Shown piece after piece: positions 17,063 to 26,352 of a DNA stretch of 45,712 bases. The stretch comes from Lachnospiraceae bacterium. GTDB lineage: Bacteria > Bacillota > Clostridia > Lachnospirales > Lachnospiraceae. Location: contig SVFB01000099.1 in the NCBI GenBank assembly GCA_015057085.1, positions 1 to 45,712 on the forward strand, given 5' to 3'. The stretch's first letter is position 1. Every line of letters begins with the position of its first letter. The translations under genes and the position numbers were made by a program. Under the pieces are notes generated by a model. That model searched no databases and was not told the DNA's origin. It saw nothing but the letters and a program-made list of their open reading frames with translations.

Positions 17063-18034
17063 ATGAACGAATTATATGTTGCAATGTATCACTATACAAG
17101 GGATCTTGCTCATAGCAGATATCCGGAAATAAAAGGATTGGATGCTAAGTTATTTCAGCAGCAGATTCTGTTTTTTAAAGAGAATTTTACCTTTGTATCC
17201 ATGGATGATATTTTAGAAGCTTCAAATGGGGGAAAACCCCTTCCGGAAAAATCGATTCTTTTAACGTTCGACGATGGCTATATAGACAATTATACCGTCG
17301 CGCTTCCAATCTTAGAAGAAGCAGGAGCAAAAGGCCTGTTTTTTATTCCCGGTAAAACTTTTACAAAACATGAACTTTTGATTGTGAACAAGATTCATTT
17401 TATTTTAGCCTGTGCAGGTGAAAATGAAGTGTTTGAAACTCTAAAGAAGAGAATGGACGATTATAGAGGCACTGAGTTTGATTATCCATCGAATGAGGAA
17501 TTGTTTCAAAAGTATGTAGGTGGAGATATTTATTCGCAGACACAGAGATTTAATAATGCAAAGACAACTTTTATCAAAGTGATGTTGCAGACGGTGTTGC
17601 CGGAACGTTTGAGAAATATCCTTGCGGATGAATTGTTTCGGTTATATGTGGATGTAGATGAAGAGAAACTGGCATATGAATTGTATATGACGAAGCAGCA
17701 GATTCGCGCTATGAAACGCCGAGGGATGGATATTGGTATACATGGCTATGATCATAATCGGTTAGGCAAGATGCCAAAGGAAGATGCAATAAAGGATATC
17801 GAGATGGCAATGGAATGTTTGGATGGAATGATTGATCCGAAGCAGTGGGCGATGTGCTATCCATATGGCGACTATAATGACGAAGTATTGCAAATCGTAA
17901 AAGAACGCGGAGGCTGTATGGGAGTTACGATTAAACCGGGAGTTGCTAAAATCGGAGTCGATTCAAATTTGATTCTTCCGCGATTTGATTGTAATGACTT
18001 CCCGCCAAAAAGTAATCGATACACAGAAGGATAG
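17063..18034 (+). CDS. Polysaccharide deacetylase (NodB domain)
   Basis: The 323-residue protein starts best at the second ATG (17063), seven bases after AGGGG. It has the NodB catalytic motifs: LTFDDGY with aspartates 70 and 71, and the metal-binding pair histidine 227 and histidine 231 in HGYDHNRLG. Family members remove N-acetyl groups from GlcNAc-containing sugars with a divalent metal. No signal peptide is seen, so it acts in the cytoplasm, presumably on a glycan precursor made by this operon. The middle (about 110-200) is an insertion absent from small chitin deacetylases. It ends inside a tandem 18-bp duplication that leads into neuA. Confidence 0.85.
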   Translation: MNELYVAMYHYTRDLAHSRYPEIKGLDAKLFQQQILFFKENFTFVSMDDILEASNGGKPLPEKSILLTFDDGYIDNYTVALPILEEAGAKGLFFIPGKTFTKHELLIVNKIHFILACAGENEVFETLKKRMDDYRGTEFDYPSNEELFQKYVGGDIYSQTQRFNNAKTTFIKVMLQTVLPERLRNILADELFRLYVDVDEEKLAYELYMTKQQIRAMKRRGMDIGIHGYDHNRLGKMPKEDAIKDIEMAMECLDGMIDPKQWAMCYPYGDYNDEVLQIVKERGGCMGVTIKPGVAKIGVDSNLILPRFDCNDFPPKSNRYTEG

Positions 18035-18065
18035 CGATAAGAGAGTAGATAGCGATAAGAGAGTA
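18030..18065 (+). repeat. Tandem 18-bp duplication at a gene junction
   Basis: GATAGCGATAAGAGAGTA occurs twice back to back (18030-18047 and 18048-18065). The first copy holds the deacetylase stop. The second supplies the AAGAGAG ribosome site and the first base of the neuA start codon. Confidence 0.9.
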
Positions 18066-18763
18066 TGTTTGAAAAGAAAAAAATCCTGGGCCTGATTCCG
18101 GCGAGAGGCGGAAGTAAAGGCATTAAAGATAAAAATATTATAGATTTATGTGGGAAACCGCTGATTTCTTACACAATTGAAGCCGCAAATAAGAGCCGGT
18201 ATATAGATAACGTTGTGGTTTCAACAGATAGCGAAAAAATCGCGAAAGTGGCAAAAGCAGCAGGCGCGGATGTTCCCTTTATGAGACCGGCAGAATTGGC
18301 TTCTGATACATCTAAAACCATCGATTCTGTACTGCATGCAATCAATACCCTAGAGGGCATGGGACAAAAATTTGATGTGGTGGTATTATTGCAGCCGACG
18401 CAGCCGCTGAGGACCGCAGAGGACATAGATGCGGCGATAGAATTTTATTTTTCATCAGGGGAAAGAGATTTGGTTAGTGTATCCGAGGTAGATGATCATC
18501 CGATTTTGATGAGAAGATTTGGAGAAGACGGTCAAATGTATCATCTTCTTGAGGGCAGCAGCACCTGCAGAAGACAGGACATGGATCGCTACTATCGCGT
18601 GAATGGCTGCATTTATATCAATCAGGTTTTGAAATTAAATGACAAGACAAGTTTTAATGATAATGAGCTTGGTTTTATTATGGCTCGGGAAAAAGCAGTA
18701 GACATTGATGAGATGAAAGATTTATATATTGCAGAGTATTATCTGAAGAATCGGGAGGAATAA
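18065..18763 (+). CDS. neuA: CMP-sialic acid synthetase (acylneuraminate cytidylyltransferase)
   Basis: The 232-residue enzyme activates a nonulosonic acid with CTP to its CMP-sugar. The family signature LIPARGGSKGIKDKN is at about residues 10-24, followed by VVSTDSEKIA, LLQPTQPLRTAEDID and the C-terminal FIMAREKAVDID. Length matches the short bacterial NeuA/LegF/PseF type without an O-acetylesterase domain. It is followed directly by neuB with no gap, then neuC. The choice of neuraminic over legionaminic acid rests on the absence of diNAcBac-making genes nearby. Confidence 0.92.
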   Translation: MFEKKKILGLIPARGGSKGIKDKNIIDLCGKPLISYTIEAANKSRYIDNVVVSTDSEKIAKVAKAAGADVPFMRPAELASDTSKTIDSVLHAINTLEGMGQKFDVVVLLQPTQPLRTAEDIDAAIEFYFSSGERDLVSVSEVDDHPILMRRFGEDGQMYHLLEGSSTCRRQDMDRYYRVNGCIYINQVLKLNDKTSFNDNELGFIMAREKAVDIDEMKDLYIAEYYLKNREE

Positions 18764-19804
18764 ATGTTTTCTGAATTTGAATTTGGTGGAATTAAGATTG
18801 GTGGAGGAGCTGAACCATTAGTGATACCGGAAATTGGTATTAATCATGAAGGCTCTCTTGCAGTGGCAAAGGAAATGGTAGATGCTGCATATCGTGCAGG
18901 CGCTAGACTAATCAAGCATCAAACACATGTGGTAAATGATGAGATGTGTCATGTGGCAAAAGGTGTCATTCCGGGAAACAGTGATGACTCTATTTATGAT
19001 ATTATGGCCAGATGTGCTTTGAGCGAAGAGGAAGAGTATGAGCTTAAGCATTATGTTGAAAGCAAAGGAATGGTATTTTTAAGCACGCCGTTTTCGCGAG
19101 CAGCAGCAGACCGTTTGGAGTCCTTTGGCGTTGTTGCATACAAAATTGGATCCGGAGAATTAAATAATTATCCGCTAATCAAGCATATCGCATCTTTTCA
19201 TAAACCGATGATTGTTTCCACCGGGATGAATGACATTCCATCGATTCAAAAAGCAGTAAATATTCTTGAGGAGTACCGGGTTCCATTCGCCTTAATGCAT
19301 ACGACAAATCTTTATCCGACTCCGCCGGAACTGGTGAGATTAGGGGCAATGCAGGAAATGATGAATGCATTCCCGAATGTTCCAATCGGTCTTTCTGATC
19401 ATACATTGAATAACACTTCCTGCATCGCAGCTATGGCAATGGGAGCTGCGCTTGTAGAGCGCCATTTCACGGATCATAAGGGGCGCAAGGGTCCGGATGT
19501 AATCTGTTCGATGGACGAGGACGAGTGTGCAAAACTGATTGGCGCGGCAAAAGACATAAAGAAAATGTTAGGCGGCAAAAAAGAGGCTGCAAAAGAGGAA
19601 CAAGTCACAATTGATTTTGCATTCGCTACGGTTGTTTCGATTAAACCTATTAAAAAAGGTGAAGTATTCACAAAAGAGAACCTTTGGGTGAAGCGTCCGG
19701 GAACAGGTGAAATCTTAGCAGAGGAATATGAATCTCTCTTAGGAAAAAAGGCAGCCTGTGATATCGAAAATGATACGCAAATCTGTAGAAATATGGTGAT
19801 GTAA
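18764..19804 (+). CDS. neuB: Sialic acid synthase
   Basis: The 346-residue enzyme condenses N-acetylmannosamine (or a related hexose) with phosphoenolpyruvate. It has the NeuB barrel start [15 protein letters not shown], the motifs IKHQTH and [32 protein letters not shown] and [10 protein letters not shown]-terminal SAF/antifreeze-like domain (about 285-346; [18 protein letters not shown]) closes the active site in the partner subunit. The HTTNLYPTP loop is of the NeuB/LegI rather than PseI style. It lies between neuA and neuC, each within a few bases. Confidence 0.93.
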   Translation: MFSEFEFGGIKIGGGAEPLVIPEIGINHEGSLAVAKEMVDAAYRAGARLIKHQTHVVNDEMCHVAKGVIPGNSDDSIYDIMARCALSEEEEYELKHYVESKGMVFLSTPFSRAAADRLESFGVVAYKIGSGELNNYPLIKHIASFHKPMIVSTGMNDIPSIQKAVNILEEYRVPFALMHTTNLYPTPPELVRLGAMQEMMNAFPNVPIGLSDHTLNNTSCIAAMAMGAALVERHFTDHKGRKGPDVICSMDEDECAKLIGAAKDIKKMLGGKKEAAKEEQVTIDFAFATVVSIKPIKKGEVFTKENLWVKRPGTGEILAEEYESLLGKKAACDIENDTQICRNMVM

Positions 19805-19819
19805 CAAGAGGTAGATAAG

Positions 19820-20962
19820 ATGGCGACAATCAAAAAGAAAATCGTTTTTCTGACCGGAACAAGAGCCGATTATGGAAAAATGAAATCTTTGATGAAAATA
19901 TTAGATCACGATCCGAGATTTGAAATCTATATCTTTGTATGTGGAATGCATTTATCAAAGGAATTTGGATCGACGTATAAAGAAATTCAAAAAGATGGAT
20001 ATCAAAACATCTATATCGCTTATGGTCTTACGCAAACAAGAGATTATAGTGTAAATCTTGGAAATACAGTGACGCATTTCTCCGGCTATGTAGATAATAT
20101 TCAGCCGGATATGATTATTGTTCATGGAGATCGAATGGATGCCATGGCCGGCGCTTTGGTAGGAGCCCTTCACAATATTATGGTTGGACATATTGAAGGC
20201 GGAGAATTATCCGGAACGGTGGATGAGTCCATTCGTCATGCAATTTCAAAATTTGCTCATGTACATTTTGTTTGTACGGAAGAAGCTAAGAGTAGACTCA
20301 TTCAATTAGGCGAGGAGGAGCAAAGGATTCATGTCATCGGAAGTCCGGACATTGATATTATGATGAGTGACGCGCTTCCGGAGCTTAGTGCTGTCAGAGA
20401 GAGATATGATATTTTATTCGATCATTACGGGATTTTGATGTATCATCCTGTCACAACCGAATATGATGTGATTGGCGAAAATATAAAAGAGGTGGTGGAT
20501 GCCATCATCGAAAGCAAGAGAAATTATGTGGTCATTTATCCAAATAGCGATTTGGGTTGTGAAGTGATTTTAAATGAATATAAACGATTTGAAGGAAATG
20601 AACACATTCGAGTATTTCCGTCGATTCGTTTTGAATATTTCCTGACAATCCTAAAGCATGCTGATTTTATGATCGGCAATTCCAGCGCCGGGGTTCGAGA
20701 AGCCGGAATATACGGGGTTCCAACCATTGATATCGGAACCCGTCAGGTTGGAAGATATACAAAGCAAACCTCTCCGAACATTCTTCATACAATAGAATCG
20801 CAAAGTGAAATCATGGAAGCAATTGAGAAAATTTCTGATTATGCAATCGAAAGCTATGTGTATGGAGATGGAAATAGTACAAAACGTTTTTATGAGATTA
20901 TTCAGAAAGATTCGTTTTGGAACACAGATATTCAGAAGCATTTTGTGGACTTTAAAATGTGA
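19820..20962 (+). CDS. neuC: Hydrolysing UDP-GlcNAc 2-epimerase
   Basis: The 380-residue protein is a NeuC-type epimerase that converts UDP-GlcNAc to free ManNAc and UDP, feeding NeuB. Visible signatures are LTGTRADYGKMKSLMK at the N-terminus, VHGDRMDAMAGALVG, GHIEGGELSGTVDESIRHAI and the UDP-binding ADFMIGNSSAGVREAG near residue 290. A LegG enzyme acting on UDP-diNAcBac is the alternative. No dehydratase, aminotransferase or acetyltransferase of the diNAcBac route lies beside it, which favours ManNAc. Confidence 0.9.
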   Translation: MATIKKKIVFLTGTRADYGKMKSLMKILDHDPRFEIYIFVCGMHLSKEFGSTYKEIQKDGYQNIYIAYGLTQTRDYSVNLGNTVTHFSGYVDNIQPDMIIVHGDRMDAMAGALVGALHNIMVGHIEGGELSGTVDESIRHAISKFAHVHFVCTEEAKSRLIQLGEEEQRIHVIGSPDIDIMMSDALPELSAVRERYDILFDHYGILMYHPVTTEYDVIGENIKEVVDAIIESKRNYVVIYPNSDLGCEVILNEYKRFEGNEHIRVFPSIRFEYFLTILKHADFMIGNSSAGVREAGIYGVPTIDIGTRQVGRYTKQTSPNILHTIESQSEIMEAIEKISDYAIESYVYGDGNSTKRFYEIIQKDSFWNTDIQKHFVDFKM

Positions 20963-20980
20963 TTTGAACAGGTGGATGTT

Positions 20981-22081
20981 ATGAGCGGAGGAACTGATAA
21001 ACGTTATAGTAATCAGTGCATCATCTGGGGCGCCGGCTATTGCGGTGGAATCGCTTTAGAGGCATATGGAAAAGAGAATGTTCATTGTTTGGCTGATACG
21101 GATCTAAGAAATGTGGGATCTATTCGATGGGGCAAGGAAATTATTTCTTTTAATCAGATGATAAAAAAGGCAAAAGAAGAGAATATGCGCATTATCGCAG
21201 CATCGGAAGACTACGGTGCAGAAATGGAGCGTCGACTAAAGGAAGAAGGAATTACCAATTATGATCTGTTTCGGGCGGAATATGCACGAAGGATTGTGGA
21301 GGATCGTAAGAAAGGGATTCCGATTCTGGAGCAAGAATATCATGGAAATGTTCTGCCGTTGGAACATCCAAAACTACAGCACTTTCATAATATTCACTGT
21401 GGAAAGCGTATTTTTATCGTGGGAAATGGGCCAAGCTTACGTGCAAAGGATTTGGAACTGCTTCATAAAAACCACGAGATTTGTTTTGCTTTTAATAATA
21501 TTCATATGATTTTTGACCGGACAAATTGGCGACCGGACTATTATGGAATCGTGGATTTCTATGGGTTTTTGTTAAACAAAGAAAGATTAAAGAAAATTCC
21601 GGGAAAACATTTATTGTGGGATATTTTTCGCCCTTTGATGAGTTGTGAAGAAGCTGATGCGGCGGAGAATTATTTTTTTCATTATGAGCGAGCAGGATAT
21701 ACAACTTCAATGCCGGAGTTTGCGGATGATATCACAAAAGGAGTTTATCTTGGATATTCTTCGGTTTATGATATTGGATTTCAATTTGCCGCATATATGG
21801 GAGCAAAGGAAATCTATCTTTTAGGTGTGGATCATAATTATCCTGATTTAAAAGGGCATGAAGGGAACCATTTTGAAGGTTATTTAGAACCGGGGGAAAG
21901 ACGCCTGGAATTCTTTCCTATGGAGAATATAAAAAAGGGATACGAAGCCGAAAAGGTGGAACTGTCATTTATGAAAGCAAAACAATTTGCAAAAGCTCAT
22001 GGATTTAAAATCTATAATGCAACGCGTGGTGGAAAATTAGAAGTATTTGAACGGGTTTCATTTGATCATCTGTTTAGCTAG
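20981..22081 (+). CDS. DUF115/Maf-like protein, candidate sialyl or glycosyl transferase
   Basis: The ATG at 20981 follows AGGTGG; an upstream in-frame GTG (20972) overlaps that site. The 366-residue protein has an N-terminal Rossmann-like sugar-binding domain (IIWGAGYCGGIALEAYG) and a central DUF115 domain with IFIVGNGPSLRAKDLE at about 144-158 and FNNIHMIFDRT. The C-terminal half has GAKEIYLLGVDHNY. The GNGPSL loop also occurs in GT42 sialyltransferases and in Maf proteins, which attach nonulosonic acids to flagellin. Coming straight after neuABC, it is the best candidate to use the CMP-sialic acid. The motif and position are seen; the activity is inference. Confidence 0.65.
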   Translation: MSGGTDKRYSNQCIIWGAGYCGGIALEAYGKENVHCLADTDLRNVGSIRWGKEIISFNQMIKKAKEENMRIIAASEDYGAEMERRLKEEGITNYDLFRAEYARRIVEDRKKGIPILEQEYHGNVLPLEHPKLQHFHNIHCGKRIFIVGNGPSLRAKDLELLHKNHEICFAFNNIHMIFDRTNWRPDYYGIVDFYGFLLNKERLKKIPGKHLLWDIFRPLMSCEEADAAENYFFHYERAGYTTSMPEFADDITKGVYLGYSSVYDIGFQFAAYMGAKEIYLLGVDHNYPDLKGHEGNHFEGYLEPGERRLEFFPMENIKKGYEAEKVELSFMKAKQFAKAHGFKIYNATRGGKLEVFERVSFDHLFS

Positions 22082-22103
22082 GAGACTGGGGTAAGGAGTC
22101 ATT

Positions 22104-23255
22104 ATGAAGCAGTTTGACATAAAACTTAAAGAACGATATTTTCGAGCGGAAAGTATTACCGGAAATGAGCAATATATTTTTTATAAGACAAAAAGATATA
22201 ATTGTGTGATTCAGGTAGAACGTAGCAGTGGAGCTGCGAATTTAATTCGGTTGCCGGAAGAGTACGATCAGGTAATTGGCGCATACAGAGTTCTTGAATA
22301 TTACGAAGGCTTTTTGTATGTATTTCCGTTTGGGGCGAAGGATATTCTTAAGATCAATATAGAAGACAAGACGATGGAACGTATTCCATTGCCGAAGGAG
22401 TATCTGGAGGCGGAGACCGGGAATTATGTGATTCAAAGCTATCTCTGGGGGGAGACGTTTGTATTATACGGATATGGCCCGGAAATATTGCTGTTTCATA
22501 CAAAATCGAACAGCTTTGAACACATAACAGGAATTAAGGATTTGTTCCCATTGGAGTTTTCTCCCAATGTATGGTTTGGCGATAGCGCACTAAAAGAATC
22601 AATTCTGTATACCTATCTGGCAACCACAAAAAGTTTTTTGATTACGGATTTAGACAAGAAGCAGATCAAAAAGTGTGATGTCCCAATCGAAGGGAACTTT
22701 ACTTTTTTTGATGGAATATGTATTCAGGAAGACTCCATCTGGTTTATTCCAAGAGAAGAGGATAAGCCTCTTCACTTATGCAAATGGGATGTGAGTCAGA
22801 ACGCAGTTTGCGAATATGAATGTTCGACGGTTTGGAATCGTGGAGTATTCCCCTACGGCTGGTGCTGTTATTATAATGACCGTATTTGGTCGCTTCCGGT
22901 TCGCGCAGAAGAAGGATTATGCTATTCAGTAAAAAATCAGGTAGCGGAAATACTTCAGGATATACCGCGATGGACTTTTTCAGAAATGGAGAGTCAAAAG
23001 GGCGCAGGTATTTTGAATTATTCATCTGTTTATTTCACACCGGATCATAAAATGATATCGGTACATATTGGAACCGGTGCGATTGTGGAAGTCGATTTGA
23101 GTACTCGAAGGTCGAAGACATATGAGATTCAATTTTCAAGAGAGCATAAAAATATATTCAGCGGATATGAGTGGAAATATATCGGCAAAAAACAACTTTA
23201 TTATGAATCGAAACAATTTGGATTGGAAGATTATCTGGGGCTTCTTCTCGTTTGA
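22104..23255 (+). CDS. Propeller-like protein of unknown function
   Basis: The 383-residue protein has no signal peptide. It shows repeated strands of the kind seen in WD/Kelch-like propellers, with about seven blocks rich in aromatic and glycine residues (EQYIFYKTKRYN, EGFLYVFPFG, DSIWFIPREE, NDRIWSLPVR). No catalytic motif is apparent. It has a good AAGGAG site and lies between the DUF115 and TylF-like genes. Similar unassigned propeller-like proteins occur in carbohydrate clusters, where they may bind a glycan or a partner enzyme. Confidence 0.5.
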   Translation: MKQFDIKLKERYFRAESITGNEQYIFYKTKRYNCVIQVERSSGAANLIRLPEEYDQVIGAYRVLEYYEGFLYVFPFGAKDILKINIEDKTMERIPLPKEYLEAETGNYVIQSYLWGETFVLYGYGPEILLFHTKSNSFEHITGIKDLFPLEFSPNVWFGDSALKESILYTYLATTKSFLITDLDKKQIKKCDVPIEGNFTFFDGICIQEDSIWFIPREEDKPLHLCKWDVSQNAVCEYECSTVWNRGVFPYGWCCYYNDRIWSLPVRAEEGLCYSVKNQVAEILQDIPRWTFSEMESQKGAGILNYSSVYFTPDHKMISVHIGTGAIVEVDLSTRRSKTYEIQFSREHKNIFSGYEWKYIGKKQLYYESKQFGLEDYLGLLLV

Positions 23256-23288
23256 AAATATCGTCACACTTGGTAAAGGAGAAAAAAT

Positions 23289-23954
23289 ATGATTAATCAA
23301 TATGATGAAACAAAGCAGTTTGAATATGAGAATGGATTTTATCTAACTTCTCAGCCATATAGAATGGGGAATATATTGTCTCATTATGAGCTTTACAAAA
23401 AAATCACAAATCTTCCGGGAGAAGTGGTAGAACTAGGTGTTTTTAAAGGGAGTTCCATTGTACAATGGGCAACTTTTCGAGAACTGTTGGAGAATGAAAA
23501 ATCTCGTAAAATTATTGGCTTCGATATGTTTGGACCATTTCCAAAGACACCCGGTGAAGTACCTTCAGACAATGAATTCATTGATAAATGGAACTCAGAT
23601 TTCGAAGGGAATTTTGTGTCAAAAGAAGAGTTGCTTCAATCAATGGAGTTAAAGGGCATTCATAATGTGGAACTGGTGAAGGGAAATATTCTGGATACTT
23701 TGCCGGAATATCTGGAAGCTCATCCAAATTTGAAAATTTCCTTGTTACATATTGATGTGGATGTGTATGAACCATGTAAAAAGGGACTGGAATTGCTGTT
23801 TGAGAGAGTGATTCCGGAGGGAGTGATTGTATTGGATGATTACGCAGTCATCGAAGGAGAAACAAAAGCGGTGGATGAATTTTTTGCCGGGAAAGATGTA
23901 AAATTGCAGAAGTATCCATTTTCACATGCAAAGCCAACATTTATTATTAAATAG
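23289..23954 (+). CDS. TylF-like SAM-dependent O-methyltransferase
   Basis: The 221-residue enzyme matches the macrocin O-methyltransferase (TylF) family. It has the SAM-binding strand VVELGVFKGSSIVQWA near 47, GFDMFGPFP, LLHIDVDVYEP near 155 and LDDYAVIEGETKAVDEFF with metal-binding acids. It would put a methyl group on a sugar hydroxyl. TylF-like genes are frequent in surface-glycan and flagellin-modification clusters. A strong AAAGGAG precedes the ATG. Confidence 0.85.
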   Translation: MINQYDETKQFEYENGFYLTSQPYRMGNILSHYELYKKITNLPGEVVELGVFKGSSIVQWATFRELLENEKSRKIIGFDMFGPFPKTPGEVPSDNEFIDKWNSDFEGNFVSKEELLQSMELKGIHNVELVKGNILDTLPEYLEAHPNLKISLLHIDVDVYEPCKKGLELLFERVIPEGVIVLDDYAVIEGETKAVDEFFAGKDVKLQKYPFSHAKPTFIIK

Positions 23955-23970
23955 TAACTGGGGTATTGAG

Positions 23971-24870
23971 ATGGCGGGAAAGACTATAGAAAGACAGTTA
24001 GAAGAAGTAATTGCATATTGTGTAAGAGAGCCGAGAGATAAAATCATTCTTTATCCTTATGGACAGATTGGAAAACAAGCATATCAGATGTTGGTAGATC
24101 AGTATGGAATAAAACCGGCTTATGTCGTGGATGACAATCTGTGCAACACGGTTGAGGGAATTCTTTCAACTGAACAGATGATGAAATTGGATGCCTCGAA
24201 TTATAAATTGTTGATCACATCGGTGAATGAAAAAATATATAGTGAACTGAAAGAGGCTGCGATTCGTTTTCGGGAAAAAGGTGGAAGATTATTTGAAATT
24301 GGAAGGATGCGGCATTACACGATTTGTGGAAAATATAGTTATGGACCGCTGACAAAGCATCGTTGGGTCGAAAAAGTAGGTGCGTTTTGCTCCTTTGCAG
24401 CCGGATGCGATGTGGTAATTAATCATCCTATTGAATATGTTTCCTTGCACCCATTTCTGTATTATGGAGAGTTTGAGGGGGTTCCATACGAGGACTATCA
24501 AGATTCTCCTCTTTATTTTCCGGGCGTTAAGCCACATGGAAAATTACATAAAACAACTTCTGATAAGTTGGAGATTACAATTGGCAATGATGTGTGGTTG
24601 GGAAAGAATGTGATCATTACAAACGGTGCGTCCATCGGTAACGGTGCCATTGTAGGAGCTGGTGCAGTGGTTACGAAGGATGTTCCTGACTATGCAGTAG
24701 TGGCTGGCGTACCGGCTAAGATTATTCGTTACCGTTGTGATAAAGAAACGATTGAACGGTTGAATCAGATTGCTTGGTGGGATTGGCCGGACGAGTTGAT
24801 TCGTCAGAGGTATGAAGATTCTTATCTCCCGCTTGAAATATTTGCAGAAAAATATAAGAAAAATCCTTAA
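23971..24870 (+). CDS. Left-handed beta-helix acetyltransferase with Rossmann N-domain
   Basis: The ATG at 23971 is chosen over 23926, which lies inside the previous gene. The 299-residue protein has an N-terminal nucleotide- or sugar-binding half (ILYPYGQIGKQAYQMLVDQ) and a C-terminal hexapeptide-repeat acyltransferase of the CatB/NodL type. This ends in the signature IGNDVWLGKNVIITNGASIG, GAIVGAGAVVTKDVPDYAVV and AGVPAKIIR. It would O- or N-acetylate a sugar of the glycan. Its stop lies at the end of the first copy of a 17-bp tandem duplication. Confidence 0.85.
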   Translation: MAGKTIERQLEEVIAYCVREPRDKIILYPYGQIGKQAYQMLVDQYGIKPAYVVDDNLCNTVEGILSTEQMMKLDASNYKLLITSVNEKIYSELKEAAIRFREKGGRLFEIGRMRHYTICGKYSYGPLTKHRWVEKVGAFCSFAAGCDVVINHPIEYVSLHPFLYYGEFEGVPYEDYQDSPLYFPGVKPHGKLHKTTSDKLEITIGNDVWLGKNVIITNGASIGNGAIVGAGAVVTKDVPDYAVVAGVPAKIIRYRCDKETIERLNQIAWWDWPDELIRQRYEDSYLPLEIFAEKYKKNP

Positions 24871-24887
24871 ATAAGAAAAATCCTTAA
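24854..24887 (+). repeat. Tandem 17-bp duplication at a gene junction
   Basis: ATAAGAAAAATCCTTAA is perfectly repeated (24854-24870, 24871-24887). The first copy encodes the last residues and the stop of the acetyltransferase; the second lies in the gap before the next ribosome site. Confidence 0.9.
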
Positions 24888-24904
24888 AATGGAGGAACAC
24901 CATT

Positions 24905-26350
24905 TTGATAGAACAAAAAGCCTTGGATATCACCGCTTTTATAGATGATTTTCTAAAATTTGAAGAAGAAAAGCATATGTTTGATATCGAATTAAATGGT
25001 ATCAAAATATGGCAATATATGAGAGTGATTTTTTATCGTCATATTCGCACCGAGTTGATGGCTTATGAAATCGAGCAGGTACCCGCAATACCGGAGAAAT
25101 ACAGAGGAAAGAAAACGTTAAGAATTTTATTTGATCAATATTTTAAGAAAAACCAAATGTTTGCAAGGCACAGAGATGTGTTGCTTGTCAGCATGGCAAG
25201 GAAGCAGGAATACGAAAAAAATCACTATCGTTGTATTTATACGGATGATTTAGAAACAGCCTTAAAGCCGACGAAGTATGTATTGAGCAGAAATAATAGA
25301 GCGAAGGATTATGTGTACGAAAAATCAAAAAATATTATAAACTTTGATGTCGGTCTATTTATGGATATGAAAAATATAACCTACGAGAGCAAGGTGAATA
25401 AGTACGAGGCATACGATAAACTGATTTCGCCGATTGAAGAATGGTTTGGGATTCATTTTGATATCCGAGTGCAAAAGAATATACTCAGAGATTTGAATTA
25501 TAGGACGCGCCATTATTATATATTTGGTGATTACTATCGCTATCTATTAAAAAAGATACGTCCAAAGGTGATTGTGTTGACTGCAGGATATGATTTAGCC
25601 AATCAGGTCTTAATCAAGATTGCAAAAGAAAAAAATATCCCAACAATAGAGTTAGAACATGGGATGACTGGAAAAAACAATATGGCATACAATTTCTTGA
25701 AAAAGCGGAAGTTGGAATGCTTTCCTGATTATTTCTTTTGTTTTGGACAATATGACAGGGATACTACGCGTTGGCCGATTGAGACTTCTCACGTGATTGC
25801 TGTGGGTTTTCCGAATCTTGAAAAGCAGGTAATTGAAGCAAAAAAAGAATTACCGCAACAGAAAAATCATATTTTGTTCATTTCACAAATGAATAATGAA
25901 ATTTTTACTGCGGCAAGGGATTTAGCTGCGCGTATCGATACCGATAAATATAAGATTGTGGTAAAACTGCATCCGTCTGAATATGCAAGATATTATGAGG
26001 ATATCGAACCTTTCTTTAAAGGAACTGGAGTTGAAGTGATTCATACATCTGAAAAGACGTTATATCACTATTTTAATGAAGCGGCATGGATTGTAGGGGA
26101 AGGCAGTTCTACTGCGCTGTTTGAAGCAACAATGTTTGACTCGAAAATCGCTGTCTTAAAAACCGAAAGAATTGAAGATAATATTCTTGTGGAAACAGGG
26201 AAAGCATTAGGTGTGGATAACATCGAAGAATTAGTGGAAGCCATCAATCATAACACATTTATTCCAAGCGAAGAGTACTCCTTTTTTGAAGAAGATAGTA
26301 TCAATAAAATGTGTACCAATATTGAAGAAATTATGAAGAAGGGAAGATAA
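24905..26350 (+). CDS. GT-B glycosyl- or polyol-phosphate transferase
   Basis: The 481-residue protein starts with TTG nine bases after GGAGG. The C-terminal half looks like a GT-B fold of the CDP-glycerol glycerophosphotransferase / capsule transferase kind: PTIELEHGMTGKN, FCFGQYDRDTT, VIAVGFPNLE, NHILFISQMN, VVKLHPSE and WIVGEGSSTALFEA followed by KIAVLKT. The N-terminal 200 residues are family-specific and unassigned. It could transfer a sugar, a polyol phosphate or sialic acid. There is no membrane segment. Confidence 0.7.
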   Translation: MIEQKALDITAFIDDFLKFEEEKHMFDIELNGIKIWQYMRVIFYRHIRTELMAYEIEQVPAIPEKYRGKKTLRILFDQYFKKNQMFARHRDVLLVSMARKQEYEKNHYRCIYTDDLETALKPTKYVLSRNNRAKDYVYEKSKNIINFDVGLFMDMKNITYESKVNKYEAYDKLISPIEEWFGIHFDIRVQKNILRDLNYRTRHYYIFGDYYRYLLKKIRPKVIVLTAGYDLANQVLIKIAKEKNIPTIELEHGMTGKNNMAYNFLKKRKLECFPDYFFCFGQYDRDTTRWPIETSHVIAVGFPNLEKQVIEAKKELPQQKNHILFISQMNNEIFTAARDLAARIDTDKYKIVVKLHPSEYARYYEDIEPFFKGTGVEVIHTSEKTLYHYFNEAAWIVGEGSSTALFEATMFDSKIAVLKTERIEDNILVETGKALGVDNIEELVEAINHNTFIPSEEYSFFEEDSINKMCTNIEEIMKKGR

Positions 26351-26352
26351 AC

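Noticed and set aside
18065-20962. Legionaminic or pseudaminic acid pathway
   Set aside because: No UDP-GlcNAc dehydratase, aminotransferase or N-acetyltransferase of those routes lies in the operon. NeuA/B/C alone suffice for sialic acid, though the missing genes could be elsewhere.
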